Assembly (NCBI GenBank): GCA_007118045.1
Contig: SKTG01000105.1
Span: 1 to 9,089, forward strand
Reading direction: 5' to 3'
DNA: 9,089 nucleotides
Source: Nitriliruptoraceae bacterium
Lineage (GTDB): Bacteria; Actinomycetota; Nitriliruptoria; Nitriliruptorales; Nitriliruptoraceae
In this document: in pieces, positions 1 to 6,658 of the stretch
Position numbering within the stretch: position 1 is the stretch's first letter
Layout: every line of letters starts with the position of its first letter
The notes under the pieces: generated by a model
The model's database searches: none
What the model saw: the letters and a program-made list of their open reading frames with translations, nothing else
Told to the model about the DNA's origin: nothing
Made by a program: the position numbers and the translations under genes

Positions 1-525
1 GCGGAGCAGGGCTACGCCGGGGCGCGCGTCGCCGACGTCGTCGCCCGCGCGGGCGTGAGCCATGGCACCTTCTACACCTACTTCCGGAACAAGGCCGCCG
101 TGCTCGACGCGCTGATCGACGTCACGGCGGACGAGCTCTCGTCGGTGGTCGAGGAGCCGTGGGAGGGCCCGGACGGCTCCGCGACCGTCGAAGCCGTGAT
201 CGATCGGTTCGTGGCGAGCTTCGCGGAGCACGCCGACGTCGTGCGGGCGTGGTTGGAGGCGAGCGCGCACGACCAGCACTTCCGCGACCGTCTGCGCCAG
301 GTCCGCAGCGGTTACGTGGAGCGGGTCGCTCGCACCCTGTCACCGGTGCTGTCCGAGACCCCCCACGACCCGGTCGTGGCGGCCGGTGCTCTGGTCGCCA
401 TGGTCGAGGGCTACGCCACGCGCGGCCTCCTCGGGCAGGACCAGCACCGACGTGCCGACGTGGTCCGCACGCTCACCGCGATCTGGGTCGGTGGGCTGGT
501 CCGGCTCGCCGAGGAGGCCAGCTGA
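1..525 (+). CDS. TetR/AcrR-family transcriptional regulator (5' truncated by window edge)
   Basis: This is a DNA-binding repressor-type regulator, read in frame from base 1 to the TGA at 523-525, leaving 174 visible residues. The N-terminal helix-turn-helix is clear: the visible part opens with AEQGYAGARVADVVARAG, followed by the recognition-helix signature VSHGTFYTYFRNK at about residues 19-31, which is typical of TetR proteins. The rest is an all-helical ligand-binding domain that I cannot assign to a ligand class. Family members usually have about 190-210 residues, so some 15-30 residues and the start codon are missing to the left. The ATG at 62 is out of frame and the internal GTG at 55 would remove half of the HTH, so neither is the start. 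It lies 199 nt upstream of the moxR-type gene on the same strand, separated by a strong hairpin. It may control its own promoter or the next operon, but nothing here proves either. The family is certain; the target is unknown. Confidence 0.93.
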   Translation, partial: AEQGYAGARVADVVARAGVSHGTFYTYFRNKAAVLDALIDVTADELSSVVEEPWEGPDGSATVEAVIDRFVASFAEHADVVRAWLEASAHDQHFRDRLRQVRSGYVERVARTLSPVLSETPHDPVVAAGALVAMVEGYATRGLLGQDQHRRADVVRTLTAIWVGGLVRLAEEAS

Positions 526-579
526 CCGGCCGGCGACGCTCGAGGCGGCGACCGCCCGGTGGAGCAGCCACCCGGTCCC

Positions 580-608
580 GCCGCGACTCCAGGAGCGCTG
601 GTCGCGGC
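580..608. terminator. Strong bulged hairpin after the TetR gene (terminator or operator)
   Basis: The left arm is 580-586 (GCCGCGA), then a 2-nt bulge (CT, 587-588), then CCAG 589-592. The loop is GAGCG (593-597). The right arm is CTGG 598-601 followed directly by TCGCGGC 602-608. All 11 pairs are Watson-Crick. It lies 54 nt after the TetR stop and has no T-run, which is common for terminators in high-GC actinomycetes. The apex 589-601 is also a small palindrome and could instead be a protein-binding site. Confidence 0.45.
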
Positions 609-623
609 CGCAACGGCCGTCGG

Positions 624-629
624 TACCAT
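624..629 (+). promoter_or_regulatory. Weak -10 candidate for the MoxR operon
   Basis: TACCAT fits the actinobacterial TANNNT -10 pattern and lies just after the hairpin and about 95 nt before the GTG start at 725. No recognisable TTGACA-like -35 is found 16-19 nt upstream, where the hairpin's right arm lies. In sequence this GC-rich the AT content stands out slightly, but the call rests on a six-base match only. Confidence 0.2.
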
Positions 630-724
630 CGGCGAGGCCGTGCGTCGACGGCGCCACCCCGCGCGGAGCAGCCGCCGAACCTGCCGGCCGCCGTGGGGAG
701 CCCGGCCACCGAGGGGAGCGCCGA

Positions 725-1696
725 GTGTCCACGACCGAGCATCTGCCACGTCCGGACATCGCATCGGTCGCGGACACCCTCGAGGCCATCGAGACCAACG
801 TCGCCGCCGTGGTCCAGGGCAAGCCCGAGGTGGTGCGTCTCGCCCTGATCGCGTTGCTCGCCGAAGGGCACCTGCTCGTCGAGGACGTGCCGGGGGTCGG
901 CAAGACCCTGCTGGCCAAGGCGCTGGCGCGATCCGTCGACTGCTCCGTCTCGCGGGTCCAGTTCACGCCCGACCTGCTGCCCTCCGACGTCACCGGCGTG
1001 ACGGTCTACTCCCCTGACACCGGCGCGTTCGAGTTCCGACCGGGGCCGGTCTTCGCGAACATCGTGCTCGGTGACGAGATCAACCGGGCCGGTCCGAAGA
1101 CGCAGTCGGCCCTGCTCGAGTCGATGGAGGAGCGTTCGGTCACGATCGACGGTCACACGCACGAGCTGGCGCAACCGTTCATGGTGATCGCGACGCAGAA
1201 CCCGATCGAGCTCGAGGGCACCTACCCGTTGCCGGAGGCGCAGCGCGATCGCTTCCTGATGCGGGTCTCGATCGGTTACCCGCACCAGGACGACGAGCTG
1301 TCGATCCTGCGCACCCACGGCGGTGCCGACCGCCTCGCCAGCATCCGGCCCGTGGCCGAGGTCGCGACCGTGGTCGACGCGATCCTCGCGATCCGCGGCG
1401 TCCGTGTCGCCGAGCCGGTCGAGCGCTACCTCATCGCTGTGTGTCGGGCGACCCGGTCCCACCCCGAGGTGGAGCTCGGCGCGTCGCCCCGCGCCTCGCT
1501 GGCGCTGCTGCGAGCCGCACGCGCGGCCGCCGCCGTCGAGGGACGCGAACACGTGACGCCCGACGACGTCAAGGGTCTCGCACCCCACGTCCTCCCCCAC
1601 CGCCTGATCCTGCGGCCGGACGCCGAGCTCGCCGGTCAGGACGCGCGCGCGGTGATCGCCGACGTGCTCGACGGGCTGCCAGCACCGACGGAGTGA
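725..1696 (+). CDS. MoxR-family AAA+ ATPase
   Basis: A cytoplasmic AAA+ ATPase of the MoxR family, thought to act as a chaperone-like remodeller in maturation of partner proteins, often with vWA-like partners. The predicted product is 323 residues, normal for the family. The GTG at 725 is chosen because GAGGGGAG at 711-718 is a good ribosome binding site 6 nt upstream and the protein then begins where MoxR proteins do; the open frame runs further upstream only as GC-rich read-through. Walker A is PGVGKT (residues 56-61, Lys60). Walker B is VLGDEINRA (114-122, Asp117/Glu118). Sensor 1 is IATQNPIE (155-162). The EAQRDRF stretch (171-177) holds the conserved arginines. The C-terminal AAA lid includes GASPRASLALLRAARA and VTPDDVKGLAPHVLPHRL. 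All ATPase residues are intact. It is the first gene of a three-gene operon; its TGA overlaps the GTG of the DUF58 gene. Family certain; substrate unknown. Confidence 0.95.
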   Translation: MSTTEHLPRPDIASVADTLEAIETNVAAVVQGKPEVVRLALIALLAEGHLLVEDVPGVGKTLLAKALARSVDCSVSRVQFTPDLLPSDVTGVTVYSPDTGAFEFRPGPVFANIVLGDEINRAGPKTQSALLESMEERSVTIDGHTHELAQPFMVIATQNPIELEGTYPLPEAQRDRFLMRVSIGYPHQDDELSILRTHGGADRLASIRPVAEVATVVDAILAIRGVRVAEPVERYLIAVCRATRSHPEVELGASPRASLALLRAARAAAAVEGREHVTPDDVKGLAPHVLPHRLILRPDAELAGQDARAVIADVLDGLPAPTE

Positions 1697-2928
1697 GCGT
1701 GACCTCCCGGGGGATCGGACTCGTGGTCGCCACGCTTGGGACGTGGGTGGCCGCGCGCTCGTTCGGCATCGACGAGTTGCACGCCGTCACGGTGGCCGCC
1801 GTCGTCGTGCTGCTCGGAGCGCTCGTGTGGGCCCGGCTCGTCCCCGAACGGCTCACGGCTCACCGCCTCGTCGAGCCGGCGGCGTTGTGGTTCGGGCAGC
1901 GGACCCGGGTACGGCTGCGCCTGACCAACACCGGGCGCTTCCCCACGCCACCCGTCCAGGTCCGCGATCAGGCACCGCCGATCCTGGCGTCGCGTCCGCA
2001 GGTGCGGGTGGGCCCGCTCGGCCCGCGGCGGCGCGTGACCGTGACCTACGAGCTGGCCGGCGATCAACGGGGGCGCTTCACGATCGGGCCGCTGACCGTC
2101 GTCGCACAGGACGCCTTCGGTCTGGTGCAGCGACGCCGCACGCTCCCCGGTACGGCCGAGGTGACCGTCTACCCGCCGGTGGTCGACCTTCCGGCCGGCC
2201 TGCCGCTCGGGGGTGCGACCGGTGTGTCGAGCAGCGGGCTACGCCGTGCCAGTGCCATCGGGGAGGACCTCGCCGACATCCGCGAGTACGTGCGCGGTGA
2301 CGATCTGCGCTCGGTGCACTGGCCCTCGACCGCGCACCGCGGCAAGCTCATGGTCCGCCGCTCGGAGGACGTGCTCACGCCCCGATCGACGATCGTCCTC
2401 GACGTCCGTCGCGACCGTCACACGGGTCACGGGCCGAGAGCCAGCATCGAGACCGCCGTGGCCGCGGCGGCCAGCTCCGCCCACCACCTCGCGAAGCACG
2501 GTCAGAACGTGACCGTGGTCGACCGTCCGGTCCTGCGCGCCCCGAGCCCACGACCGTGGGACTCCTGGCTGGCCGAGCTCGCGGAGACCCAGCCCGAGGA
2601 CGTCGATCTTCCTGCGTTGCTGCGCCAGATCGCCTCGGGCGCCGTGGGCGACGGCGCCCTGTTGGCGATCGTGACCACGCCCCGACCCGGAGAGCTGCGC
2701 GCGCTGGTCCGGGCGGGCCGCGCCGCGAGCACGCGCACCGCGCTCGTCGTCGACACCGCGAGCCACGGTGGGCGACGCCCGGATCCGGCCACGGCGGAAG
2801 CCGTCACCGGGCTCCGAGCCGCCGGCTGGCGGGCCACCTCGCTCCACTGCAACGACGATCTGCGGCAACGCTGGGGCGAGCTGCTCGGACGCGGCGTCGG
2901 GCACGCCCCCTCGACCGGGGTGAGCTGA
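1693..2928 (+). CDS. DUF58 domain-containing membrane-anchored protein
   Basis: A 411-residue protein that forms the usual partner of MoxR ATPases. Two hydrophobic segments at the N-terminus (about residues 7-23 and 31-50) should anchor it in the membrane as a hairpin. A beta-rich region follows, with the phrase FTIGPLTVVAQDAFGLVQ typical of these proteins. The DUF58 signature is at about 191-220: DIREYVRGDDLRSVHWPSTA, followed by RGKLMVRRSED. After it comes a vWA-like segment (TIVLDVRRDRH). Its metal-site motif is degenerate: Asp237-Val-Arg-Arg-Asp241 instead of DxSxS. GTG 1693 is chosen because it overlaps the moxR stop by 4 nt (GTGA), the classic coupling arrangement; a second in-frame GTG at 1699 would cost only two residues. 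The next gene starts on the last base of this stop codon. Role in the complex is inferred from conserved gene order, not shown by sequence. Confidence 0.92.
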   Translation: MSVTSRGIGLVVATLGTWVAARSFGIDELHAVTVAAVVVLLGALVWARLVPERLTAHRLVEPAALWFGQRTRVRLRLTNTGRFPTPPVQVRDQAPPILASRPQVRVGPLGPRRRVTVTYELAGDQRGRFTIGPLTVVAQDAFGLVQRRRTLPGTAEVTVYPPVVDLPAGLPLGGATGVSSSGLRRASAIGEDLADIREYVRGDDLRSVHWPSTAHRGKLMVRRSEDVLTPRSTIVLDVRRDRHTGHGPRASIETAVAAAASSAHHLAKHGQNVTVVDRPVLRAPSPRPWDSWLAELAETQPEDVDLPALLRQIASGAVGDGALLAIVTTPRPGELRALVRAGRAASTRTALVVDTASHGGRRPDPATAEAVTGLRAAGWRATSLHCNDDLRQRWGELLGRGVGHAPSTGVS

Positions 2929-5258
2929 TGCACCGCGACCTGACCCTGGCGGGCCTCGTGGCGCTGGTGCTGATCGCCACGGTGCCGGCGTACGAACGGG
3001 TCTTCGCCGAACCGGGGTGGCGAGCTCCCGCGCTGCTCGGGGCGGTCCTCGCCCTGCTGCTCGCCGTGCTCGTGCGCCGGCTGCGCGGCAACGCCCTCGT
3101 CGGCGCCGTCGTCTCGCTCGTCTCCCTGCTCGGCGCGCTCCCCTGGCTGCTCGGACTCACGGGCCGACCGGTCGTGCCGGGCCCGGAGGTGATCTCCCTG
3201 CTCCGCGAGATGCTCGACCTGGCCTGGGTCGAGCTCGCGGAGACCCCGGCGCCGGCACCCGCCTCGCAGGGCCTCGTGCTGCTGACGGCCGCGGGCTGGT
3301 GGGGGGTCGCCCTCGTCGCCCACGAGCTCGCCGTCCGTTGGCGACGCACCGGCGCGGCGGTCGTCGTGCTGCTCGTGCTCTGGGCCACGCCCCTGGCCAT
3401 CCCAGTGACGGGCTCGGAGCGCTGGACCCAGCTGGTGCCGTTCCTCGTCGCCGCCGGCCTGCTCGTGCTGGCCGGTGGCGACCAGGCGTCCGACACGCCC
3501 GGTCGGGCGCCGCGGTTGCCGAGCGCGGGCCTCGCGGTGGGTGGCGTCGCGATCGTGGTCGCCGTGGTCGCGCCCGGCCTGATCCCCGGCCACCAGGAGG
3601 ATGCCTGGCTCTCGCTCGGCGAGGGTTCCAGCCCCCGCGGCTACCAGCCGATCGTCGACGTCACGAACCGCCTCGGACTGCCCGAGGAACGCGAGGTCCT
3701 GAGGGTCCGGTCCCCCCAGCGCACCTACCTCCGTCTGGCGGGGCTCGACGGCTTCGACGGCTCGACGTGGCGTCTCGGAACGGCCGACGAGGGCAACTTC
3801 CGGCCCGATCCCGGCTCGCTGCACGCCGCGACCGACCTCCTCCCACCGGAGGAGCCGGCGAGCAACGCGCGCAGCTTCGACGTCGACGTCGAGGTGCTCG
3901 AGCTCGAGAACATCTACGTCCCCCTCCCCTACCAGCCCGTCGAGGTCCTCGGGCCGCTCCGCTCGGAGATGGTCTGGTCCACCGAGGGCGGGTTCCTCGC
4001 CACGTGGGACACGGTCGAGAGCTCGGACTCACCCACGATCGGGATCCGCCAGGGGGTCGAGTACCGGGTCCGCACCGCCCGACCGGACCCGACCTTCGAC
4101 GAGCTCACCTCGGTCGAGTTCGATGACGCCACCGTCGCCGCGAACACCGAGCTGCCGCGCGAGTACCCGGAGCTCGCCGAGCAGGCGGAAGCGGTCTACA
4201 CCGAGGCCGGCGCCGGCTCGGTCGTCGAGCAGGCGCTCGCCCTCCAGGACTGGTTCGTCGGTCCCGACGGCGACTTCACCTACGACCTCGACGTGCCCGC
4301 GCTCCGCGGTGACGACGCCCTGACCGACTTCGTCCTCGAGGATCGAACCGGCTACTGCGAGTACTTCGCCACGGCGATGGCCGTCATGCTGCGCGCCACC
4401 GGCATCCCCGCGCGTGTCGCGGTCGGGTTCCTACCGGGCGAGGTCACGCGGGAGGCGGATCCCCTCGCCGGCGAGACCCTGGACGAGTACACCGTGACGA
4501 CGAGCGACGCTCACGCCTGGGTGGAGGTGCTCTTCCCGGGGTACGGATGGATCACGTTCGAGCCGACACCACGCTCGGACGACACCCACATCGTGCCCGA
4601 CGAGCAGGATCTCGCGCCGACCGAGAACGAGGCAGAGCGTCGCGCACGCGAGCGTGAGGAGCAGGGCGACGAGCTCGACCTCGACCCGCTCGACCCGGAC
4701 GCTCAGGTGCCCGACGTGGACCAGGAGACCGACCCGGGGGACCTCGCCGGTCTCGGCGACGGCTCGGACGCCGAGCAGGACAGCGCAGGCACCGGCTCGT
4801 CGCGGACGGAGCTGTGGCTGGCCCTGGCGGTGCTGACCATCGCCCTGGCGGCCACCGTGGTGCTGGCGGGTTGGTGGCAACGGCGTATCGACGTGCGGGC
4901 CAGCGGTCGGGACCGCGTCCTGGCGGCGCAGCGACGGCTCCTGCGGACGGCGGCGCGGGCCGGGATCGGTCGACGACCGAGCGAGACCACCGTCGAGGCC
5001 TTGGCACGGTGGCGTCGCGAGGACCGTATCGACGACCGGCACGCACGGGTCGGCGGTCTGGTGCAGGCGGCCGCCTTCGGCGGGGAGGTCGAGGAGGGCG
5101 TCGCACCGGAGGCGGAGAGGACGATCGCGGAGGCGGAGCGCTCCCTGCGTCGCTCCGTGCCACCTCGGGACAGGTTGCTCACACCCGGGCGCCGCGCGGC
5201 CGGCACCTTGCGTCGGGCGGGCCGTCGGGCCGCCGGGTGGCGGGACCGAACGCGTTGA
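2928..5258 (+). CDS. Transglutaminase-like membrane protein (DUF3488/TgpA type)
   Basis: A 776-residue integral membrane protein. About seven N-terminal membrane segments (near residues 5-24, 33-50, 56-77, 115-135, 142-160, 166-184, 200-217) are followed by a large extracytoplasmic region with a transglutaminase-like (cysteine-protease fold) core. The core shows RTGYCEYFATAMAVMLRATG with Cys477, then SDAHAWVEVLFPGYGW with His529, then FEPTPR with Glu545. TgpA-type enzymes use Cys-His-Asp, so Glu545 sits where Asp is usual, 16 residues after the His. An acidic, low-complexity linker (about 546-628) leads to a last membrane helix (about 630-652) and a cytoplasmic tail with AQRRLLRTAARAG and PSETTVEALARWRR, like the DUF4129-type tails of this family. 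The ATG shares one base with the upstream TGA (TGATG), and GGGG at 2917-2920 can serve as a ribosome binding site. It is the third gene of the MoxR operon. Natural substrate unknown; a cell-envelope role is inferred. Confidence 0.93.
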   Translation: MHRDLTLAGLVALVLIATVPAYERVFAEPGWRAPALLGAVLALLLAVLVRRLRGNALVGAVVSLVSLLGALPWLLGLTGRPVVPGPEVISLLREMLDLAWVELAETPAPAPASQGLVLLTAAGWWGVALVAHELAVRWRRTGAAVVVLLVLWATPLAIPVTGSERWTQLVPFLVAAGLLVLAGGDQASDTPGRAPRLPSAGLAVGGVAIVVAVVAPGLIPGHQEDAWLSLGEGSSPRGYQPIVDVTNRLGLPEEREVLRVRSPQRTYLRLAGLDGFDGSTWRLGTADEGNFRPDPGSLHAATDLLPPEEPASNARSFDVDVEVLELENIYVPLPYQPVEVLGPLRSEMVWSTEGGFLATWDTVESSDSPTIGIRQGVEYRVRTARPDPTFDELTSVEFDDATVAANTELPREYPELAEQAEAVYTEAGAGSVVEQALALQDWFVGPDGDFTYDLDVPALRGDDALTDFVLEDRTGYCEYFATAMAVMLRATGIPARVAVGFLPGEVTREADPLAGETLDEYTVTTSDAHAWVEVLFPGYGWITFEPTPRSDDTHIVPDEQDLAPTENEAERRAREREEQGDELDLDPLDPDAQVPDVDQETDPGDLAGLGDGSDAEQDSAGTGSSRTELWLALAVLTIALAATVVLAGWWQRRIDVRASGRDRVLAAQRRLLRTAARAGIGRRPSETTVEALARWRREDRIDDRHARVGGLVQAAAFGGEVEEGVAPEAERTIAEAERSLRRSVPPRDRLLTPGRRAAGTLRRAGRRAAGWRDRTR

Positions 5259-5289
5259 CGGCGGCGGGAACGCTGTCCGTCCCAGGGTT

Positions 5290-5339
5290 CACCGACGAGA
5301 ACGCCGCCCGCGGCGGTGCACCGACGAGAACGCCGCCCG
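5290..5339. repeat. Two direct copies of a 21-bp repeat
   Basis: Positions 5290-5310 and 5319-5339 are identical over 21 bases (start CACCGACGAG, end CGCCGCCCG), separated by 8 nt. Each copy ends in the left half of a GC-rich hairpin. It lies in the gap between two convergent genes. Only two copies are present and the spacer is far too short for a CRISPR array. Confidence 0.85.
5302..5318. terminator. First hairpin of the convergent intergenic region
   Basis: CCGCC (5304-5308), loop CGC, GGCGG (5312-5316), with possible G-T (5303/5317) and C-G (5302/5318) extension. It starts 43 nt after the transglutaminase stop. There is no T-run on either strand. Probably part of a two-hairpin terminator region together with 5331-5360. 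Confidence 0.35.
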
Positions 5340-5360
5340 TCCCGGTTCGGGAGGGCGGCG
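5331..5360. terminator. Bidirectional terminator-like hairpin
   Basis: CGCCGCCC (5331-5338) pairs perfectly with GGGCGGCG (5353-5360). A single bulged G (5339) is followed by an upper stem TCCC (5340-5343) with GGGA (5349-5352) and a 5-nt loop. It has 12 pairs in total, nearly all G-C. It lies between convergent genes, 72 nt after the + strand stop and 47 nt before the - strand stop, so it could serve both. No T-run follows, as is common in high-GC actinomycetes. Confidence 0.55.
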
Positions 5361-5407
5361 GATCCGAGCCGACGAGGGAGCTGTTCGGCGCCGGTGACGT
5401 CGAGCCG

Positions 5408-5728
5408 TCAGGTGCGCTCGTCGGGCGGTACGGAGACCTGCTGTTCGTCGTCCTTGGTGGTCAGCGCCGTGGCCCCGAGCAGGATCGCCGTGAGGAGCAG
5501 GACCATGCCCGTGCCACCGGAGATGAGGTTCCAGGGCGAGGAGAGGATGCCGAGCATGGCGAGTGCGAGCACGCCGAAGACGGCGCTCAGGATCGCGAGC
5601 CGCAACCGGACGACCCTCGAGAGGTTCCGCGGGCCACGACGCGCCTTGGCCGCGAACCGCGGGTCCTCGGCGGCGAGCTGACGCTCGATCTCCTTGAGGA
5701 CGTTCTCCTCGTGTTCGGAAAGCGGCAT
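5408..5728 (-). CDS. DUF3040 domain-containing small membrane protein
   Basis: A 106-residue protein of the actinobacterial DUF3040 family, whose function is not known. The N-terminus MPLSEHEENVLKEIERQL, followed by AAEDPRF, is the family signature and fixes the start at the ATG complementary to 5726-5728; the frame stays open to 5845 but the extra residues do not look like the family. The first 35 residues are charged and helical, then come two predicted membrane helices (about 43-62 and 68-89) and a short acidic cytoplasmic tail (KDDEQQVSVPPDERT). A ribosome binding site GGGGAGG is found at 5737-5731 (read on the - strand). Its 3' end is only 2 nt from the ATG, closer than usual, though pairing with the upstream Gs would give normal spacing. 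It is transcribed in the same direction as the hydratase gene, 153 nt downstream of it, and convergent with the MoxR operon. Family call is firm; role unknown. Confidence 0.9.
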   Translation of the reverse strand: MPLSEHEENVLKEIERQLAAEDPRFAAKARRGPRNLSRVVRLRLAILSAVFGVLALAMLGILSSPWNLISGGTGMVLLLTAILLGATALTTKDDEQQVSVPPDERT

Positions 5729-5754
5729 GGCCTCCCCGGCCTCGACGTGGCTCG

Positions 5755-5760
5755 AGCGTA
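5755..5760 (-). promoter_or_regulatory. -10 candidate upstream of the DUF3040 gene
   Basis: Read on the - strand this is TACGCT, matching TANNNT, and it would start transcription near 5748, about 20 nt before the ATG and just ahead of the ribosome binding site. No convincing -35 hexamer is visible upstream. The same hexamer appears on the - strand at 6807-6802 ahead of the hydratase gene. Confidence 0.25.
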
Positions 5761-5856
5761 CCGATGCCCCCGGCGCCGTGCGAGCGGAGAGGGCCTCGCG
5801 CGCGTGGATCGGGGGTGATACGAGCGAACCGCGCGCCTCACCCATCCACCGAGGGG

Positions 5857-5880
5857 CCGCTCGACGTGGCGCCCGAGCGG
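5857..5880 (-). terminator. Hairpin immediately after the hydratase gene
   Basis: On the + strand CCGCTCG (5857-5863) and CGAGCGG (5874-5880) form a perfect 7-bp stem with a 10-nt loop. It begins one base after the hydratase TGA (read on the - strand), where an intrinsic terminator would be expected. There is no T-run. It would separate transcription of the hydratase from the DUF3040 gene. Confidence 0.4.
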
Positions 5881-5881
5881 G

Positions 5882-6658
5882 TCACTGGCCGTGGAACCTC
5901 GGCGGACGGTCCTCCACGCGCGCGGTCACGGCCTCGCGGAAGTCGGGCCCGGCCATGACCTCCGTCTGCACCGCGACCTCCCGTGCCAGCGCGGACTGAC
6001 GGTCCCGGCCGTGGTTCTCCCGCAGCAACCGGGGCACCCGACGCAGGGCCCCTGGCCCCGCCGCGAGCTTGGCGGCCAGCTCGTGGGCCGCGTCCTGGGC
6101 CCGGTCCTGCGGCAGCGACACCTCGGCCAGACCGAGCTCGAGTGCCTCCTCGGCCAGGACCTGGCGGGCGGTGAGCACCAGTTCGGTCGACCGTCCGAGA
6201 CCGACCAGCCGTGGCAAACGCCACGTGGCGCCGAGGTCCGGTACCAGCCCCCACGTCACCTCCATCACGGACAGCCGGGCTCCGGGTGCGACGGCTCGCA
6301 GGTGGCACGCGAGCGCGAACTGGAGGCCGGCCCCGAAGCAGTACCCCTCGAGCGCGGCGATCACGGGGACGTCCAGCTCCTCGTAGACGGTGAACGCCGC
6401 CTGCAGCCGCGCGACGAACTCGGGGTCGAGGCCGTGCTCGACCTGACCGGTGAACAAGCTCACGTCGAAGCCCGAAGAGAAGACACCTCCCCGACCCGCG
6501 ACCACGACGGCGCCCACCTCGGGATCGGTCGCGATCTCGCCGGCACGCTCGGCCAGCTGGGCGAACACCTCGAGATCCATGGCGTTGCGCTTCTCGGGAC
6601 GTTCGATGGTGACGTGGGCGACGCGGTCCACCACCTCCAGGCTGACGACCTCGGTCAC
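5882..6658 (-). CDS. Crotonase / enoyl-CoA hydratase family protein
   Basis: A 258-residue crotonase-fold enzyme acting on acyl-CoA thioesters, probably in fatty-acid or related acyl-CoA breakdown in the cytoplasm. Visible features: IERPEKRNAMDLEVF near residue 20; the first oxyanion-hole segment RGGVFSSGFDVSLF (about 56-69); the second, EGYCFGAGLQFALACHLRAV (about 104-123); then LSVMEVTWGLVPDLGAT (about 129-145); and the terminal RPPRFHG. Classical hydratases use two glutamates. Here the first position is Gln113 (GAGLQ) and the second, Glu133 (VME), is kept, with the expected 20-residue spacing. This Gln form with SVMExxWGLVPD matches a crotonase subgroup I recall as annotated only at family level, so 2-enoyl-CoA hydration is not assured; isomerase or another reaction is possible. 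The GTG start (complement of 6656-6658) is supported by GGAGGAG at 6672-6666, 7 nt upstream. The frame is open further upstream to 6823 but without family similarity. Confidence 0.93.
   Translation of the reverse strand: MTEVVSLEVVDRVAHVTIERPEKRNAMDLEVFAQLAERAGEIATDPEVGAVVVAGRGGVFSSGFDVSLFTGQVEHGLDPEFVARLQAAFTVYEELDVPVIAALEGYCFGAGLQFALACHLRAVAPGARLSVMEVTWGLVPDLGATWRLPRLVGLGRSTELVLTARQVLAEEALELGLAEVSLPQDRAQDAAHELAAKLAAGPGALRRVPRLLRENHGRDRQSALAREVAVQTEVMAGPDFREAVTARVEDRPPRFHGQ

Noticed and set aside
473..1600. Long - strand open frame (375 codons) opposite the moxR gene
   Set aside because: It is antisense to a clear AAA+ ATPase, is rich in Arg/Gly/Asp as expected of a GC-rich shadow frame, and shows no family motif.
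2502..3824. Long - strand open frame (440 codons) across the DUF58/transglutaminase junction
   Set aside because: It spans two well-supported genes on the other strand, has shadow-like composition (many Gln, Arg, Gly, His), and has no recognisable domain.
5290..5339. CRISPR-like repeat pair
   Set aside because: There are only two copies with an 8-nt spacer and no cas genes nearby; the repeats feed terminator-like stems.
5729..5845. N-terminal extension of the DUF3040 gene to the upstream ATG at 5845
   Set aside because: The family begins at MPLSEHE, and a ribosome binding site directly precedes that ATG. The extension has no similarity and would remove the candidate promoter.
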